From NCBI GenBank assembly GCA_016295355.1, contig JAEDLK010000009.1:1-50600 (forward strand): 50,600 nucleotides of DNA. The letters are read 5' to 3'. Positions 32,583 to 41,942 of the stretch are shown here, piece after piece (position 1 is the stretch's first letter; every line of letters starts with the position of its first letter). Under the pieces are notes generated by a model. The model had not been told where the DNA came from. It saw only the letters and a list, made by a program, of their open reading frames with translations, and did no database searches. A program made the translations under genes and the position numbers. This stretch comes from Clostridiaceae bacterium (lineage in GTDB: Bacteria > Bacillota > Clostridia > Oscillospirales > Acutalibacteraceae).

Positions 32583-35500
32583 TCAATACTCTGTGATGCC
32601 GTCAAACACTTTAACCGCATTGCCTGTTAAAATGACGCGCTCATCGTTGAAATTGATGGTAAGGTCACCGCCCTTGACCTTTACGGTAATATCTTCGCCT
32701 TTTTTACACTTGCCGATAGCACAGGCGGCGGCAACAGCGGCGCAAGCTCCCGTTCCGCAAGCGGAGGTTTCGCCGTTTCCGCGCTCCCAAACCCTCATTT
32801 TAAGCGTGTTGGAGTTTACCACTCGGACAAATTCTGTGTTGATTCTTTCAGGAAAAATCGGTGCGTTTTCAAATTTCGGTCCTATCTCTTTAAGATCAAT
32901 AGACTCGGTATGATTGCAAAAGACAACACAATGCGGATTTCCAACATTAACGCAGGTAATATGATAGCTTTTATCCTCTATCATAGTAGGATAGTTGATA
33001 AGTTCTTTGGCATGGACGGTCGTCGGCAGTTCCTTTGCAGAAAAGCTGGCCCTGCCCATATCAACCGATGCAAGCGTGACCTTGCCGCCCGAGGTATAAA
33101 CCTCAACCGTCTTTATGCCGCTGGCTGTTTCAATTCTTATAATATCCTCATGAACAATGCCGTTATCATAGAGATATTTGGCTGTACAGCGTATGCAGTT
33201 GCCCGCCATTTTGCCCTCAGAACCGTCGCAGTTAAAGATTCTCATCTTAGCATCGGCAAGTTCTGATTTTTCAATCAGAACAATACCGAAACCGCCTATT
33301 CCCGTGTGACGATCGCAAAGGGTGACGCAAAGGGATTCAGGGCAGGTAATGGAATTGTCGAAATTTTCGATATAGATATAATCGTCGCCCGTTGCCTGCA
33401 TTTTTGAGAACTTCAAAGACTTCCTGTTTTCACGCATATGGTTAATATCAACAAGCTCTGTGTTTTGTTGATTATAACGGGCCGCCGTTATATCGGCAAG
33501 GGCATTGGCGGTATCAAGTGAGGTAAGACAGGGAATAGAAAGCTGTAATGCCCTCCTATGCAAGGCAATATAATCGTCAACGGTTGAGTCCATAAGCGCA
33601 CCGGTATAAATGATGTAGCTTATATCGCCGTTTTCAAGCAGCTTAAAGGCATTATCGCTTTCCTTAATGCCTGCAATTTCGGTAACGCCGATACCGAGAC
33701 TCCTTATAGATTCGGCTGTTTCAGATGTTGCATAAAGCTTAAAGCCTAAATCATAAAACTTTTTGGCAAGCGAAACAACCTCGTGCTGATCATGGGTGTC
33801 AACACTGATAAGCACCCCCACATCCTTTTGAAGAACAGATGATTTAAGGGTCATTCCAGCCGCTGTCAGTCCCTTAAACAGCGCCTCGGTCAACGTTTTT
33901 CCGATTCCCAACACTTCGCCGGTCGACTTCATTTCAGGCCCTAAGTAGGAATTTACATCATTGAGTTTTTCAAAAGAAAACACAGGCACTTTAACGGCAA
34001 AATAGGGCGGGATCTTGTGTAATCCCGTACCGCAGCCAAGATTTCTTAAAGAGCTGCCCGTCATAACTTTTGAAGCAATATCAACCATCGGCACGCCTGT
34101 CACCTTGCTTATATAAGGAACAGTGCGGGAGGCTCTCGGATTCACCTCGATAACATAAAGCTCGTTGTTATAAATCAGATACTGAATGTTGACAAGTCCC
34201 TTTGTGCCAAGCGCCAGAGCAAGCTTTTTTGAGCAATCCACGATCCGCTTCATCATTTTGTCATCAATGCTGTAGGGAGGGTAAACGGCAATGGAATCGC
34301 CGCTGTGAACACCGGCTCGTTCTATATGCTGCATGACACCGGGAATCAGCACATCAGTGCCGTCTGATATGACATCGACCTCTAATTCCTTGCCTGCCAT
34401 ATACTTGTCGACAAGCACGGGATTGTCGATTCCCTGGGCCAAAATACGCTCCATATATACCCGAATCTCATCATTGTTGTGAACAATTTTCATATTCTGT
34501 CCGCCGATAACATAGGAGGGTCGTAACAGCACGGGGAACCCTAAGGTGTTGGCGGCACTTATTGCCTCGGCAAGTGTGCTTGCTCCAAAACCTTTGGGTC
34601 GTTTAATATCAAATTTTTCAAGTAAATTGTCAAAACGCTCTCTGTCCTCGGCAATGTCAATGCCTTCTGCCGATGTACCTAAAATGTTAATACCGTTTTC
34701 ATTAAGATATTGGGTGAGCTTAATGGCGGTTTGCCCTCCGAAGGCCACCACAACACCCACAGGCTTTTCAACCTTAATGATATTCATCACATCTTCGGGA
34801 TTGAGAGGCTCAAAATAGAGTCTGTCTGCCGTGTCATAATCGGTAGAAACGGTTTCGGGATTGTTATTAACGATTACGACATCATAGCCCGCCTCTTTAA
34901 GGGTCCAAACGCAGTGAACGGAAGAATAGTCAAATTCTATACCTTGTCCTATTCTGATAGGCCCTGATCCTAAAACCATAATAACCGGCTTGCCGGATCG
35001 TTTGAAGGTACGGGATTCACACTCATGACCGTAGGTGGAGTAAAAATAGGGTGTAACGGCATCAAATTCAGCGCCGCAGGTATCAACCATTTTGTAGGAG
35101 GCATCGGCGGTCGGCAGAGTTTTAGCTCCCGAAATTCTCATGAGAGCCTTATCGGTATAACCGAGCTTTTTGCCCCTAAAATAAAGGTGCTCGCTTATAC
35201 CGTTTTCTATTTCCTTTTCATAATTTGCAAGGGTTAAAAGTTTATGAATGAAAAAGCGGTCAATTCGAGTGATCTCGAATATTTCATTTGGCGAAATACC
35301 TTTTTTAAGAGCCTCAAACACTGTGAATAGACGACGGTCATCGGCAATTTTAAGGCGTACTTTTAGATCATCGTCTGAAATCGGGGCGGCATTAAGGGTA
35401 TCAAGTGAAATTTCCGCTCCCCTTACAGCTTTCATAATCGCTTCTTCAAAACTCTCGCCGATTGCCATAACCTCGCCCGTGGCTTTCATTTGCGTACCGA

Positions 35501-36614
35501 GCTTTCTGGAAGCTCCCATAAACTTATCAAACGGCCATTTTGGGAGCTTTACAACAACATAGTCAAGCGCAGGCTCAAAGCAAGCACAGGTTTTGCCTGT
35601 AATATCATTTGTTATCTCGTCAAGAGTGTAACCTAAGGCAATTTTTGTAGTGATTTTGGCAATAGGGTATCCCGTAGCCTTTGAGGCAAGGGCAGAGGAG
35701 CGGGAAACTCTCGGGTTTACCTCAATAACTGCATACTCAAAGCTATGGGGATTCAGAGCAAACTGACAGTTACAACCGCCAACTATGCCAAGAGCCGAAA
35801 TAATATTAAGAGACGCACTGCGCAGCATTTGATACTCTTTATCAGAAAGGGTAAGAGCCGGGGCTACAACAATGCTGTCTCCTGTGTGAACACCGACCGG
35901 GTCAAAGTTTTCCATACTGCAAACGGCAATAACATTTCCGGCATAATCTCGCATGGTTTCAAATTCGATTTCTTTCCAACCGAAAATATATTTTTCAACC
36001 AATATCTGAGTAATCGGTGATAAATCAAGACCCGTTTTTGCAATAACTGTAAGCTCCTCGGCGTTATTGGCCACACCGCCGCCGGCACCTCCCAAGGTAA
36101 AGGCAGGGCGAACAATGACAGGATAACCAATTTTATCGGCTATGATAAGGGCCGAATCAATATCGTTTGCAATGTCCGACGGGATAGTCGGTTCTCCAAT
36201 CTCGGTCATTGTGTCTTTGAATAACTGTCTGTCCTCAGCTTTGTTGATGGCCTCTGCATTAGTGCCGATCAGTTTAACACCGTTTTGGGCTAAAAAACCG
36301 TCCTGATTCAGCTGCATAGCAATGGTAAGTCCTGTTTGACCGCCCAGCCCCGCCAAAAGACTGTCGGGCTTCTCCTTCAAAATAATGCGTTTTACGGTTT
36401 CTTCAGTGAGCGGCTCTAAATATATTTCGTCAGCAAGCGCCTTGTCTGTCATAATGGTGGCGGGATTTGAGTTTACAAGCACAACATTAACGCCGGCCTC
36501 TTTCAAAACACGGCAGGCCTGCGCGCCCGCATAGTCAAACTCCGCCGCCTGTCCTATAACAATAGGACCGGAGCCTATTACCAAAACCTTTTTTATAGAA
36601 TTGTTAAAAGGCAT
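32583..36614 (-). CDS. carB: Carbamoyl-phosphate synthase large subunit fused to a diaminopimelate-epimerase-family domain
   Basis: 1343 residues in one uninterrupted frame; ordinary CarB has about 1060-1080. Residues of about 1-1050 are complete CarB: two ATP-grasp halves (KVLVIGSGPIVIGQAAEFDY; VMVLGSGPIRIGQGIEFDY-like repeat) and the MGS allosteric domain ending CLTSLDTANALADI. A short linker (to about 1065) leads into a DapF-family domain (about 1066-1343; 32583-33419). That domain has FNCDGSE, VNVGNPHCVVF, NTEFV, RVWERGNGETSACGTGACA (second catalytic Cys, residue 1286). The first catalytic site reads MAGNC (Ala1137, Cys1140) instead of MCGNG, and MxGxGND reads MQATGDD. CarB makes carbamoyl phosphate from glutamine, bicarbonate and ATP with CarA; the role of the added domain is unknown. 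No internal ribosome binding site precedes it. Confidence 0.93.
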   Translation of the reverse strand: MPFNNSIKKVLVIGSGPIVIGQAAEFDYAGAQACRVLKEAGVNVVLVNSNPATIMTDKALADEIYLEPLTEETVKRIILKEKPDSLLAGLGGQTGLTIAMQLNQDGFLAQNGVKLIGTNAEAINKAEDRQLFKDTMTEIGEPTIPSDIANDIDSALIIADKIGYPVIVRPAFTLGGAGGGVANNAEELTVIAKTGLDLSPITQILVEKYIFGWKEIEFETMRDYAGNVIAVCSMENFDPVGVHTGDSIVVAPALTLSDKEYQMLRSASLNIISALGIVGGCNCQFALNPHSFEYAVIEVNPRVSRSSALASKATGYPIAKITTKIALGYTLDEITNDITGKTCACFEPALDYVVVKLPKWPFDKFMGASRKLGTQMKATGEVMAIGESFEEAIMKAVRGAEISLDTLNAAPISDDDLKVRLKIADDRRLFTVFEALKKGISPNEIFEITRIDRFFIHKLLTLANYEKEIENGISEHLYFRGKKLGYTDKALMRISGAKTLPTADASYKMVDTCGAEFDAVTPYFYSTYGHECESRTFKRSGKPVIMVLGSGPIRIGQGIEFDYSSVHCVWTLKEAGYDVVIVNNNPETVSTDYDTADRLYFEPLNPEDVMNIIKVEKPVGVVVAFGGQTAIKLTQYLNENGINILGTSAEGIDIAEDRERFDNLLEKFDIKRPKGFGASTLAEAISAANTLGFPVLLRPSYVIGGQNMKIVHNNDEIRVYMERILAQGIDNPVLVDKYMAGKELEVDVISDGTDVLIPGVMQHIERAGVHSGDSIAVYPPYSIDDKMMKRIVDCSKKLALALGTKGLVNIQYLIYNNELYVIEVNPRASRTVPYISKVTGVPMVDIASKVMTGSSLRNLGCGTGLHKIPPYFAVKVPVFSFEKLNDVNSYLGPEMKSTGEVLGIGKTLTEALFKGLTAAGMTLKSSVLQKDVGVLISVDTHDQHEVVSLAKKFYDLGFKLYATSETAESIRSLGIGVTEIAGIKESDNAFKLLENGDISYIIYTGALMDSTVDDYIALHRRALQLSIPCLTSLDTANALADITAARYNQQNTELVDINHMRENRKSLKFSKMQATGDDYIYIENFDNSITCPESLCVTLCDRHTGIGGFGIVLIEKSELADAKMRIFNCDGSEGKMAGNCIRCTAKYLYDNGIVHEDIIRIETASGIKTVEVYTSGGKVTLASVDMGRASFSAKELPTTVHAKELINYPTMIEDKSYHITCVNVGNPHCVVFCNHTESIDLKEIGPKFENAPIFPERINTEFVRVVNSNTLKMRVWERGNGETSACGTGACAAVAAACAIGKCKKGEDITVKVKGGDLTINFNDERVILTGNAVKVFDGITEY

Positions 36615-37673
36615 TTATTTTTCCTCCATTAGCTTCAAAAAGCGGTCGAACAAAAAGGAAGTATCGTGTGGACCTGATGCCGCTTCCGGATGAAACTGTA
36701 CCGAAAAGGCGTTCAAATCTTTATAATCGATTCCCTCGCAAGTGCCGTCGTTAGCATTTATAAAGCTGATTTCGCCCATTTTTACACTTTCCGGAACAAC
36801 GGCATAGCCATGATTCTGGCTTGCTATGTATGTTCGAGGTCCTTTTGTTTCCTTTACGGGCTGATTGACCCCTCTGTGACCGTATTTTAGCTTCTGCGTT
36901 TGTGCACCCATAGAAAGCGCTAAAAGCTGATGACCTAAGCATATACCGAATATCGGCTTTTTGCCGGCAAGCTCTCTGATGACCTCAATTTGAAAAAGGT
37001 TTTCCGCAGGGTCGCCGGGCCCGTTTGAAAGCATGATTCCGTCAGGGTTTGTTCTTAAGATATCCTCCGCAGAAGTTGTGGCGGATACCACCGTTACACA
37101 ACAGCGACGCTTGTTTAATTCTTTGATTATATTGCGTTTGGCTCCGTAATCTATAAGTGTAACCTTGAATTGTGGGTCTTCGACGGGATAAATAACTGTG
37201 TCCCGGGTGGTAACGCTTTCAACGGCTTTGACGATTTTATAGTCCTTAACCTTGCTTAAATCGGACGGAATCTCATCACATATCATAGCGTTCATCACTC
37301 CGTGTTCACGGATGATCTTGGTTATTGCCCTTGTATCAACGCCGTAAATAGCAGGGATTCCTTTTTCCCTTAAAAAGTCGTTAAGCGTTCCCTTGCATCT
37401 GAAATTCGACGGATGATTGCACTGTTCGCGCACAACATAGCCCTTTATACAGCACTCGCCCTCAAAATCTTCGGGGATGATTCCGTAATTACCGATTAAC
37501 GGGAAGGTTTGTAACACAATCTGACCCCAATAGCTTTCATCAGTAAGGGTTTCAATATAACCGCACATGCCCGTGGTGAAAACAAGTTCGCCAACAGCGG
37601 TGCCGTCTGAGCCAAAGGCATAACCTTCAAAAACCGTCCCATCCTCTAATACCAAATACGCTTTTTTATCCAT
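36615..37673 (-). CDS. carA: Carbamoyl-phosphate synthase small (glutaminase) subunit
   Basis: 352 residues. It releases ammonia from glutamine and channels it to CarB. The N-terminal CarA domain (AYLVLEDGTVFEGYAFG, TGMCGYIETLTDESY) is followed by a class I amidotransferase domain with the nucleophile Cys in FGICLGHQLL and the His/Glu pair in QFHPEA. Its stop codon is directly adjacent to the carB start with no gap. It lies in the arginine operon, which suggests this synthase copy is arginine-regulated; pyrimidine genes are absent from the window. Confidence 0.97.
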   Translation of the reverse strand: MDKKAYLVLEDGTVFEGYAFGSDGTAVGELVFTTGMCGYIETLTDESYWGQIVLQTFPLIGNYGIIPEDFEGECCIKGYVVREQCNHPSNFRCKGTLNDFLREKGIPAIYGVDTRAITKIIREHGVMNAMICDEIPSDLSKVKDYKIVKAVESVTTRDTVIYPVEDPQFKVTLIDYGAKRNIIKELNKRRCCVTVVSATTSAEDILRTNPDGIMLSNGPGDPAENLFQIEVIRELAGKKPIFGICLGHQLLALSMGAQTQKLKYGHRGVNQPVKETKGPRTYIASQNHGYAVVPESVKMGEISFINANDGTCEGIDYKDLNAFSVQFHPEAASGPHDTSFLFDRFLKLMEEK

Positions 37674-37677
37674 AGCC

Positions 37678-38664
37678 TTAACCTAAAGTGGCCGCCATAA
37701 CAGCCTTTATCGTGTGCATACGGTTCTCCGCCTCATCGAAAACGATCGACTGCGGCGACTCAAACACGGCGTCTGTTACCTCGAAGCAATCTCTGCCGAA
37801 TTTTTCACCCATTTCTTTGCCGACCGTGGTTTTTAGGTCGTGGAAAGCGGGGAGACAATGCATAAACACCGCCTGCTTTCCTGCGTTATCCATGATGTTT
37901 TCGTTAACCTGATAGGGGGAAAGCTCATGAACTCTTTCTTTCCAAACGTCGATAGGCTCGCCCATAGAAACCCACACATCTGTGTAGATGACATCGGCAT
38001 GATTTGTGGCCTTTATCGGGTTTGTTTCAAAGCTTAATGTAGCTCCGCTTTCTATGGCCAGTTCTTTGCAGGTGTTGATCAATTTCTCGTCCGGGAAGTA
38101 TTTTTCGGGTGCACAGGCAGTAAAATTAAGTCCGGCTTTGGCACATCCGACCATAAGCGAATTACCCATATTGTAACGGGCGTCACCCATATAAACAAGA
38201 TTGATTCCCTTCAATCTTCCGAAATGCTCCTTAATAGTCAGAAAATCTGCCAGAACTTGAGTTGGGTGAAATTCATTCGTCAGCCCGTTCCATACGGGAA
38301 CTCCCGCATATTTTGCTAAATCTTCGACAATTTCCTGTCCGTAACCCCTATATTCAATGCCGTCAAACATTCTGCCTAATACTCTTGCGGTGTCGGCGAT
38401 GCTTTCCTTTTTTCCTATCTGTGAGCCGGTCGGATCAAGGTAGGTGACATTCATTTCAAGATCGTGCGCCGCAACCTCAAAGCTACAACGGGTTCTGGTA
38501 CTCGTCTTTTCAAAAATCAGGGCAATATTTTTACCGCTGCAAAGCGTGTGCAGAATACCGTTTTTCTTTTTATATTTAAGTTCTGCCGCAAGGTCGATAA
38601 GGTAAGCAATCTCCTCAGCAGAGAAATCTAATAACTTTAAAAAGCTTCTTCCTTTTAAATCCAT
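37678..38664 (-). CDS. argF: Ornithine carbamoyltransferase
   Basis: 328 residues. It converts ornithine and carbamoyl phosphate to citrulline. Carbamoyl-phosphate-binding motif STRTRCSFE, then HPTQVLADFLT, ornithine-binding DVWVSMGE and the catalytic FMHCLPAFHD. Anabolic role is inferred from the surrounding arg genes; arcA/arcC of the deiminase pathway are not nearby. It lies four bases upstream of carA and two after argD, so it is tightly packed in the operon. Confidence 0.97.
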   Translation of the reverse strand: MDLKGRSFLKLLDFSAEEIAYLIDLAAELKYKKKNGILHTLCSGKNIALIFEKTSTRTRCSFEVAAHDLEMNVTYLDPTGSQIGKKESIADTARVLGRMFDGIEYRGYGQEIVEDLAKYAGVPVWNGLTNEFHPTQVLADFLTIKEHFGRLKGINLVYMGDARYNMGNSLMVGCAKAGLNFTACAPEKYFPDEKLINTCKELAIESGATLSFETNPIKATNHADVIYTDVWVSMGEPIDVWKERVHELSPYQVNENIMDNAGKQAVFMHCLPAFHDLKTTVGKEMGEKFGRDCFEVTDAVFESPQSIVFDEAENRMHTIKAVMAATLG

Positions 38665-38666
38665 AT

Positions 38667-39836
38667 TTATTCTCCTATTTCACAGGCTTTTTTTAACACT
38701 TCAACAGCCGTTTGCAACTCTTTCCATGGAATATTCAGGGCAGGGAGCAGGCGCACTTTGTTTTTTGCCTTGATCACAAGGACGCCGTTTTTACGGCAAT
38801 TTTCTATTACCTCGTTCACATCTTTTTCGGTCTCAATGCCCAGCATAAGACCCATACCGGTAACCGATTTTACACCCTTTGCTGAAGACAACTCGTTGAT
38901 GATATACGCCGATTTTTTCCTTACATCCGATAAAAGCTCATCATCAATGCGGCTCATCATATTGATCGCTCCTGCACAGCAAACGGGGTTGCCTCCGAAG
39001 GTGGATCCATGGCTTCCTGTCGTGAGTACATTCTGAACCTTTTCCCCTAAGAGTGTTGCCCCAATAGGCAATCCACCGCCTAATCCTTTGGCTGTGGTGA
39101 CAATATCGGGTGTTATGCCGTAATGCATATAGCCGTAAAGCTTGCCCGTTCTGCCGTTACCGGTTTGTACCTCGTCAACAATGGTCAAAATATCAAGCTC
39201 TTTGGCCATTTCCGCTATTGCCGCAACAAATTCCTTATCTAAAGGTATGACGCCGCCCTCGCCCTGAATGGGCTCAAACATGATGGCAGCAACCTTGTTG
39301 TCTCGTACCTTTTGCCTTAAATCTTCGGTGTCGTTGGCCTTGGCATATACAAAGCCTTCGGTAAGAGGCAAAAAGTCTTTATGAAAAACCTCTTGACCTG
39401 TTGCGGCAAGGGTGGTTACCGTTCTGCCGTGAAAACTGTTTATAAGGGTAATGATGGTGTTATATTCTGTGCCCTTTTTCTCAGCGGCGTACTTTCGTGC
39501 TGTTTTTATAGCGCATTCGTTTGCTTCGGCCCCCGAATTTGAAAAAAAGACCTTTTTCATTCCGGCCCGATGACAGAGAATTTCTGCCAAATCGGCGGCA
39601 GGCTTTGTATAATATAAATTGGAGGTGTGCTGAATCTTATTTAATTGTTCATTGACGGCGGTTATCCATTCGTTATCCGCCACACCGAATGTATTTACGG
39701 CAATCCCTGTGCCTAAATCGATGTACTCTTTTCCGTTTTCATCGGTTAAAACAGAACCTTTTCCCGCACTGATAACAAGCGGGAATCTGGCATAGGTTGC
39801 AGCGATAAATTCATTATCTTTTTGTTTAACGTTCAT
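38667..39836 (-). CDS. argD: Acetylornithine aminotransferase
   Basis: 389 residues, PLP-dependent class III aminotransferase. It transfers the amino group of glutamate to N-acetylglutamate semialdehyde. Conserved segments: FSNSGAEANECAIK, NSFHGRT, FEPIQGEGGV, DEVQTGNGRTG and the PLP lysine in TAKGLGGGLPIGA. The start at 39836 (MNVKQKD) follows GGGAGA by about nine bases and overlaps argB by 11 bases; a longer frame from 39944 runs into argB and is not used. Confidence 0.96.
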   Translation of the reverse strand: MNVKQKDNEFIAATYARFPLVISAGKGSVLTDENGKEYIDLGTGIAVNTFGVADNEWITAVNEQLNKIQHTSNLYYTKPAADLAEILCHRAGMKKVFFSNSGAEANECAIKTARKYAAEKKGTEYNTIITLINSFHGRTVTTLAATGQEVFHKDFLPLTEGFVYAKANDTEDLRQKVRDNKVAAIMFEPIQGEGGVIPLDKEFVAAIAEMAKELDILTIVDEVQTGNGRTGKLYGYMHYGITPDIVTTAKGLGGGLPIGATLLGEKVQNVLTTGSHGSTFGGNPVCCAGAINMMSRIDDELLSDVRKKSAYIINELSSAKGVKSVTGMGLMLGIETEKDVNEVIENCRKNGVLVIKAKNKVRLLPALNIPWKELQTAVEVLKKACEIGE

Positions 39837-40704
39837 TATTTTTATCTCCCGTAACCATGGTGCCGGCACCTTCATCAGTAAGTGTTTCAATGAGCAAGGC
39901 GTGAGGCACTCTGCCGTCCAGAATAATGACCTTATTAACGCCACGGCGTATGGCTTCTATACAGCATTCAACCTTAGGTATCATACCGCCCGATATGGTA
40001 CCGTCCTTAAAGAGTGCATTAGCCTCCTCAATATCAATGCAGGGGATAAGAGAATCGGGATCATTTTTATCACGCAAAATACCCTCTATATCGGTCATGG
40101 TGATAAGCCTTTCAGCCTGCATAGCGCCTGCTATATGTGCAGCGGCTGTATCTGCGTTGATATTGTATACATTTCCCTGGCTGTCGCAACCGACGGTTGA
40201 AACAACCGGAATATAATCATTCTCAAGTAAATCGATAATCGGCTCGACATTAACTTTTGTGATTTCTCCGACAAACCCCAGTTTTTCATTCTTAGGAACA
40301 GCCTCTATCATATGACCGTCCATTCCCGAAACACCCATGGCCTTGCCGCCCTTTATTTCCAGAAGATTAACAAGGCTTTTGTTAATTTTACCCGCCAAAA
40401 CCATTTGAACAACCTCGGCAGTTTCCTTATCGGTTACCCGAAGTCCATCCACAAAAACAGATTCCTTACCGATTCTTTTAAGCATATCGGTGATTTCAGG
40501 ACCGCCGCCGTGAACAAGCACAACCTTTACGCCTATAAGCGAAAGCAAGACGATATCTTCCATTACCTGTTGCTTTAGTTCATCGTTCAACATGGCGTTT
40601 CCGCCGTATTTGATAACCACAATTTTTTTATAGTATTTTTGAATATAAGGCAGTGCTTGAGTAAGTACCTCGGCACGCTGTGCATTTGAGAGCTGAAGAA
40701 CCAT
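39826..40704 (-). CDS. argB: Acetylglutamate kinase
   Basis: 292 residues, amino-acid kinase fold. It phosphorylates N-acetylglutamate. IVVIKYGGNAM and VLVHGGGPEI form the nucleotide and substrate sites; GVSGMDGHMIEAV and NINADTAAAHIAGA follow. The N-terminal helix (SNAQRAEVLTQALPYIQKYY) is of the type found in arginine-inhibited hexameric kinases, so feedback inhibition is likely though not proven. Leucine codons at the start of this gene are mostly CTT, unlike genes outside the operon. Confidence 0.97.
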   Translation of the reverse strand: MVLQLSNAQRAEVLTQALPYIQKYYKKIVVIKYGGNAMLNDELKQQVMEDIVLLSLIGVKVVLVHGGGPEITDMLKRIGKESVFVDGLRVTDKETAEVVQMVLAGKINKSLVNLLEIKGGKAMGVSGMDGHMIEAVPKNEKLGFVGEITKVNVEPIIDLLENDYIPVVSTVGCDSQGNVYNINADTAAAHIAGAMQAERLITMTDIEGILRDKNDPDSLIPCIDIEEANALFKDGTISGGMIPKVECCIEAIRRGVNKVIILDGRVPHALLIETLTDEGAGTMVTGDKNNER

Positions 40705-40716
40705 TGTTTAACTCCT

Positions 40717-41931
40717 TTATGTTCTGTAATCGCCGTTTATTTTAACATAATCATAGGTTAAATCACAGCCCCACGCAGCGGAGGAATACTCGCCTGAATT
40801 AAGAGCCACAAGAATTTCAATTTCGTTTTCCAGCAAAACTTCTTTTGCCTTTTCCTCGCTGAACGGAATCCCTGTACCGTTTTTGCAGACTGCAATGATG
40901 CCCTTGGCCGATTTAAACGAAACATCAATTTTACCCACATCCACTTTTGCTCCCGAATAGCCTATCGCACAAAGCACACGTCCCCAGTTTGCATCGGCAC
41001 CGAACATGGCAGCCTTTGTCAGTGACGAGCAGACAACTGATTTTGCCACCGTCTTGGCTATTTCCATAGTTGCGGCAGAGGAAACCTTACATTCAATCAG
41101 CTTTGTAGCACCCTCGCCGTCACCTGCAATCCTGCGACAGAGATAGACGGTTACTGTGTTAAGTGCCTGCATGAAGATGTCAAACGCCTCTCCCTCGGAA
41201 GAGATTTCCTCGTTTTCCGCCATTCCGTTTGCCAGAATGGCAACCATATCGTTAGTGGAGGTATCACCGTCAATACTGATCATATTAAAGGTGTTCTTAA
41301 TATCGCCTGATAGGGCTTTTTTAAGCATATCAACACTTATATTGCAGTCGGTAGTGATGAAAGCAAGCATCGTTGCCATATTCGGATGAATCATACCCGA
41401 TCCCTTTGCAATGCCGCCAATTTTACATTCCTTACCGCCGATATGGAAGCTGACGGCAACCTCTTTGATCTTTGTGTCGGTTGTCATTATTCCTTCGGCG
41501 GCCTGCTTGCTGCTGTTTTCAGAGAGAGCACGGACAAGCGCGGGTATACCGTTTTGAAAAGGTGCTATATCAAGCGGTTGGCCTATAACACCCGTAGAGG
41601 CAACAACGATATCGTCTGCCGGTATCTTTAGCTCTTTACCCAATAAATCACAGACCTGCTCAGCAATTTGAATACCGTTTTCATTACAGGTATTTGCATT
41701 TCCGCTGTTGCAGATGACGGCACTGGCATAGCCGTCCTCAAGATGATCTTTGGTAACGACAAGCGGAGCACCCTTCACAAGATTTGTGGTATAGACGGCA
41801 GCAGCTGCAGCCTTTTTCGTGCTGTAAATAAGGGATAAATCTCGCTTTGTGCGGTTTTTTCTTATACCGCAGTGCACACCAGATGCTTTGAAACCCTTTG
41901 CGGCACAAACGCCGCCCGGAATAATATTCAT
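40717..41931 (-). CDS. argJ: Bifunctional ornithine acetyltransferase / N-acetylglutamate synthase
   Basis: 404 residues. It recycles the acetyl group from acetylornithine to glutamate and, if bifunctional, also uses acetyl-CoA. The self-cleavage site with the nucleophilic Thr is in PNMATMLAFITTD. KGSGMIHP, SIDGDTSTNDM and the C-terminal CDLTYDYVKINGDYRT are characteristic. No argA is present in the operon, which favours the bifunctional type or supply of acetylglutamate from another locus. Confidence 0.96.
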   Translation of the reverse strand: MNIIPGGVCAAKGFKASGVHCGIRKNRTKRDLSLIYSTKKAAAAAVYTTNLVKGAPLVVTKDHLEDGYASAVICNSGNANTCNENGIQIAEQVCDLLGKELKIPADDIVVASTGVIGQPLDIAPFQNGIPALVRALSENSSKQAAEGIMTTDTKIKEVAVSFHIGGKECKIGGIAKGSGMIHPNMATMLAFITTDCNISVDMLKKALSGDIKNTFNMISIDGDTSTNDMVAILANGMAENEEISSEGEAFDIFMQALNTVTVYLCRRIAGDGEGATKLIECKVSSAATMEIAKTVAKSVVCSSLTKAAMFGADANWGRVLCAIGYSGAKVDVGKIDVSFKSAKGIIAVCKNGTGIPFSEEKAKEVLLENEIEILVALNSGEYSSAAWGCDLTYDYVKINGDYRT

Positions 41932-41942
41932 AAATCATACTC

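Noticed and set aside
33380..33460. A separate dapF gene starting at an internal Met of the carB frame
   Set aside because: The candidate ATG before the DapF domain has no purine-rich site upstream, and the frame runs unbroken from CarB through the linker, so a fusion is the better reading.
32910..36020. Several plus-strand frames of 70-118 codons opposite carB
   Set aside because: They are complementary to well-conserved CarB and DapF coding sequence and carry no start signals.
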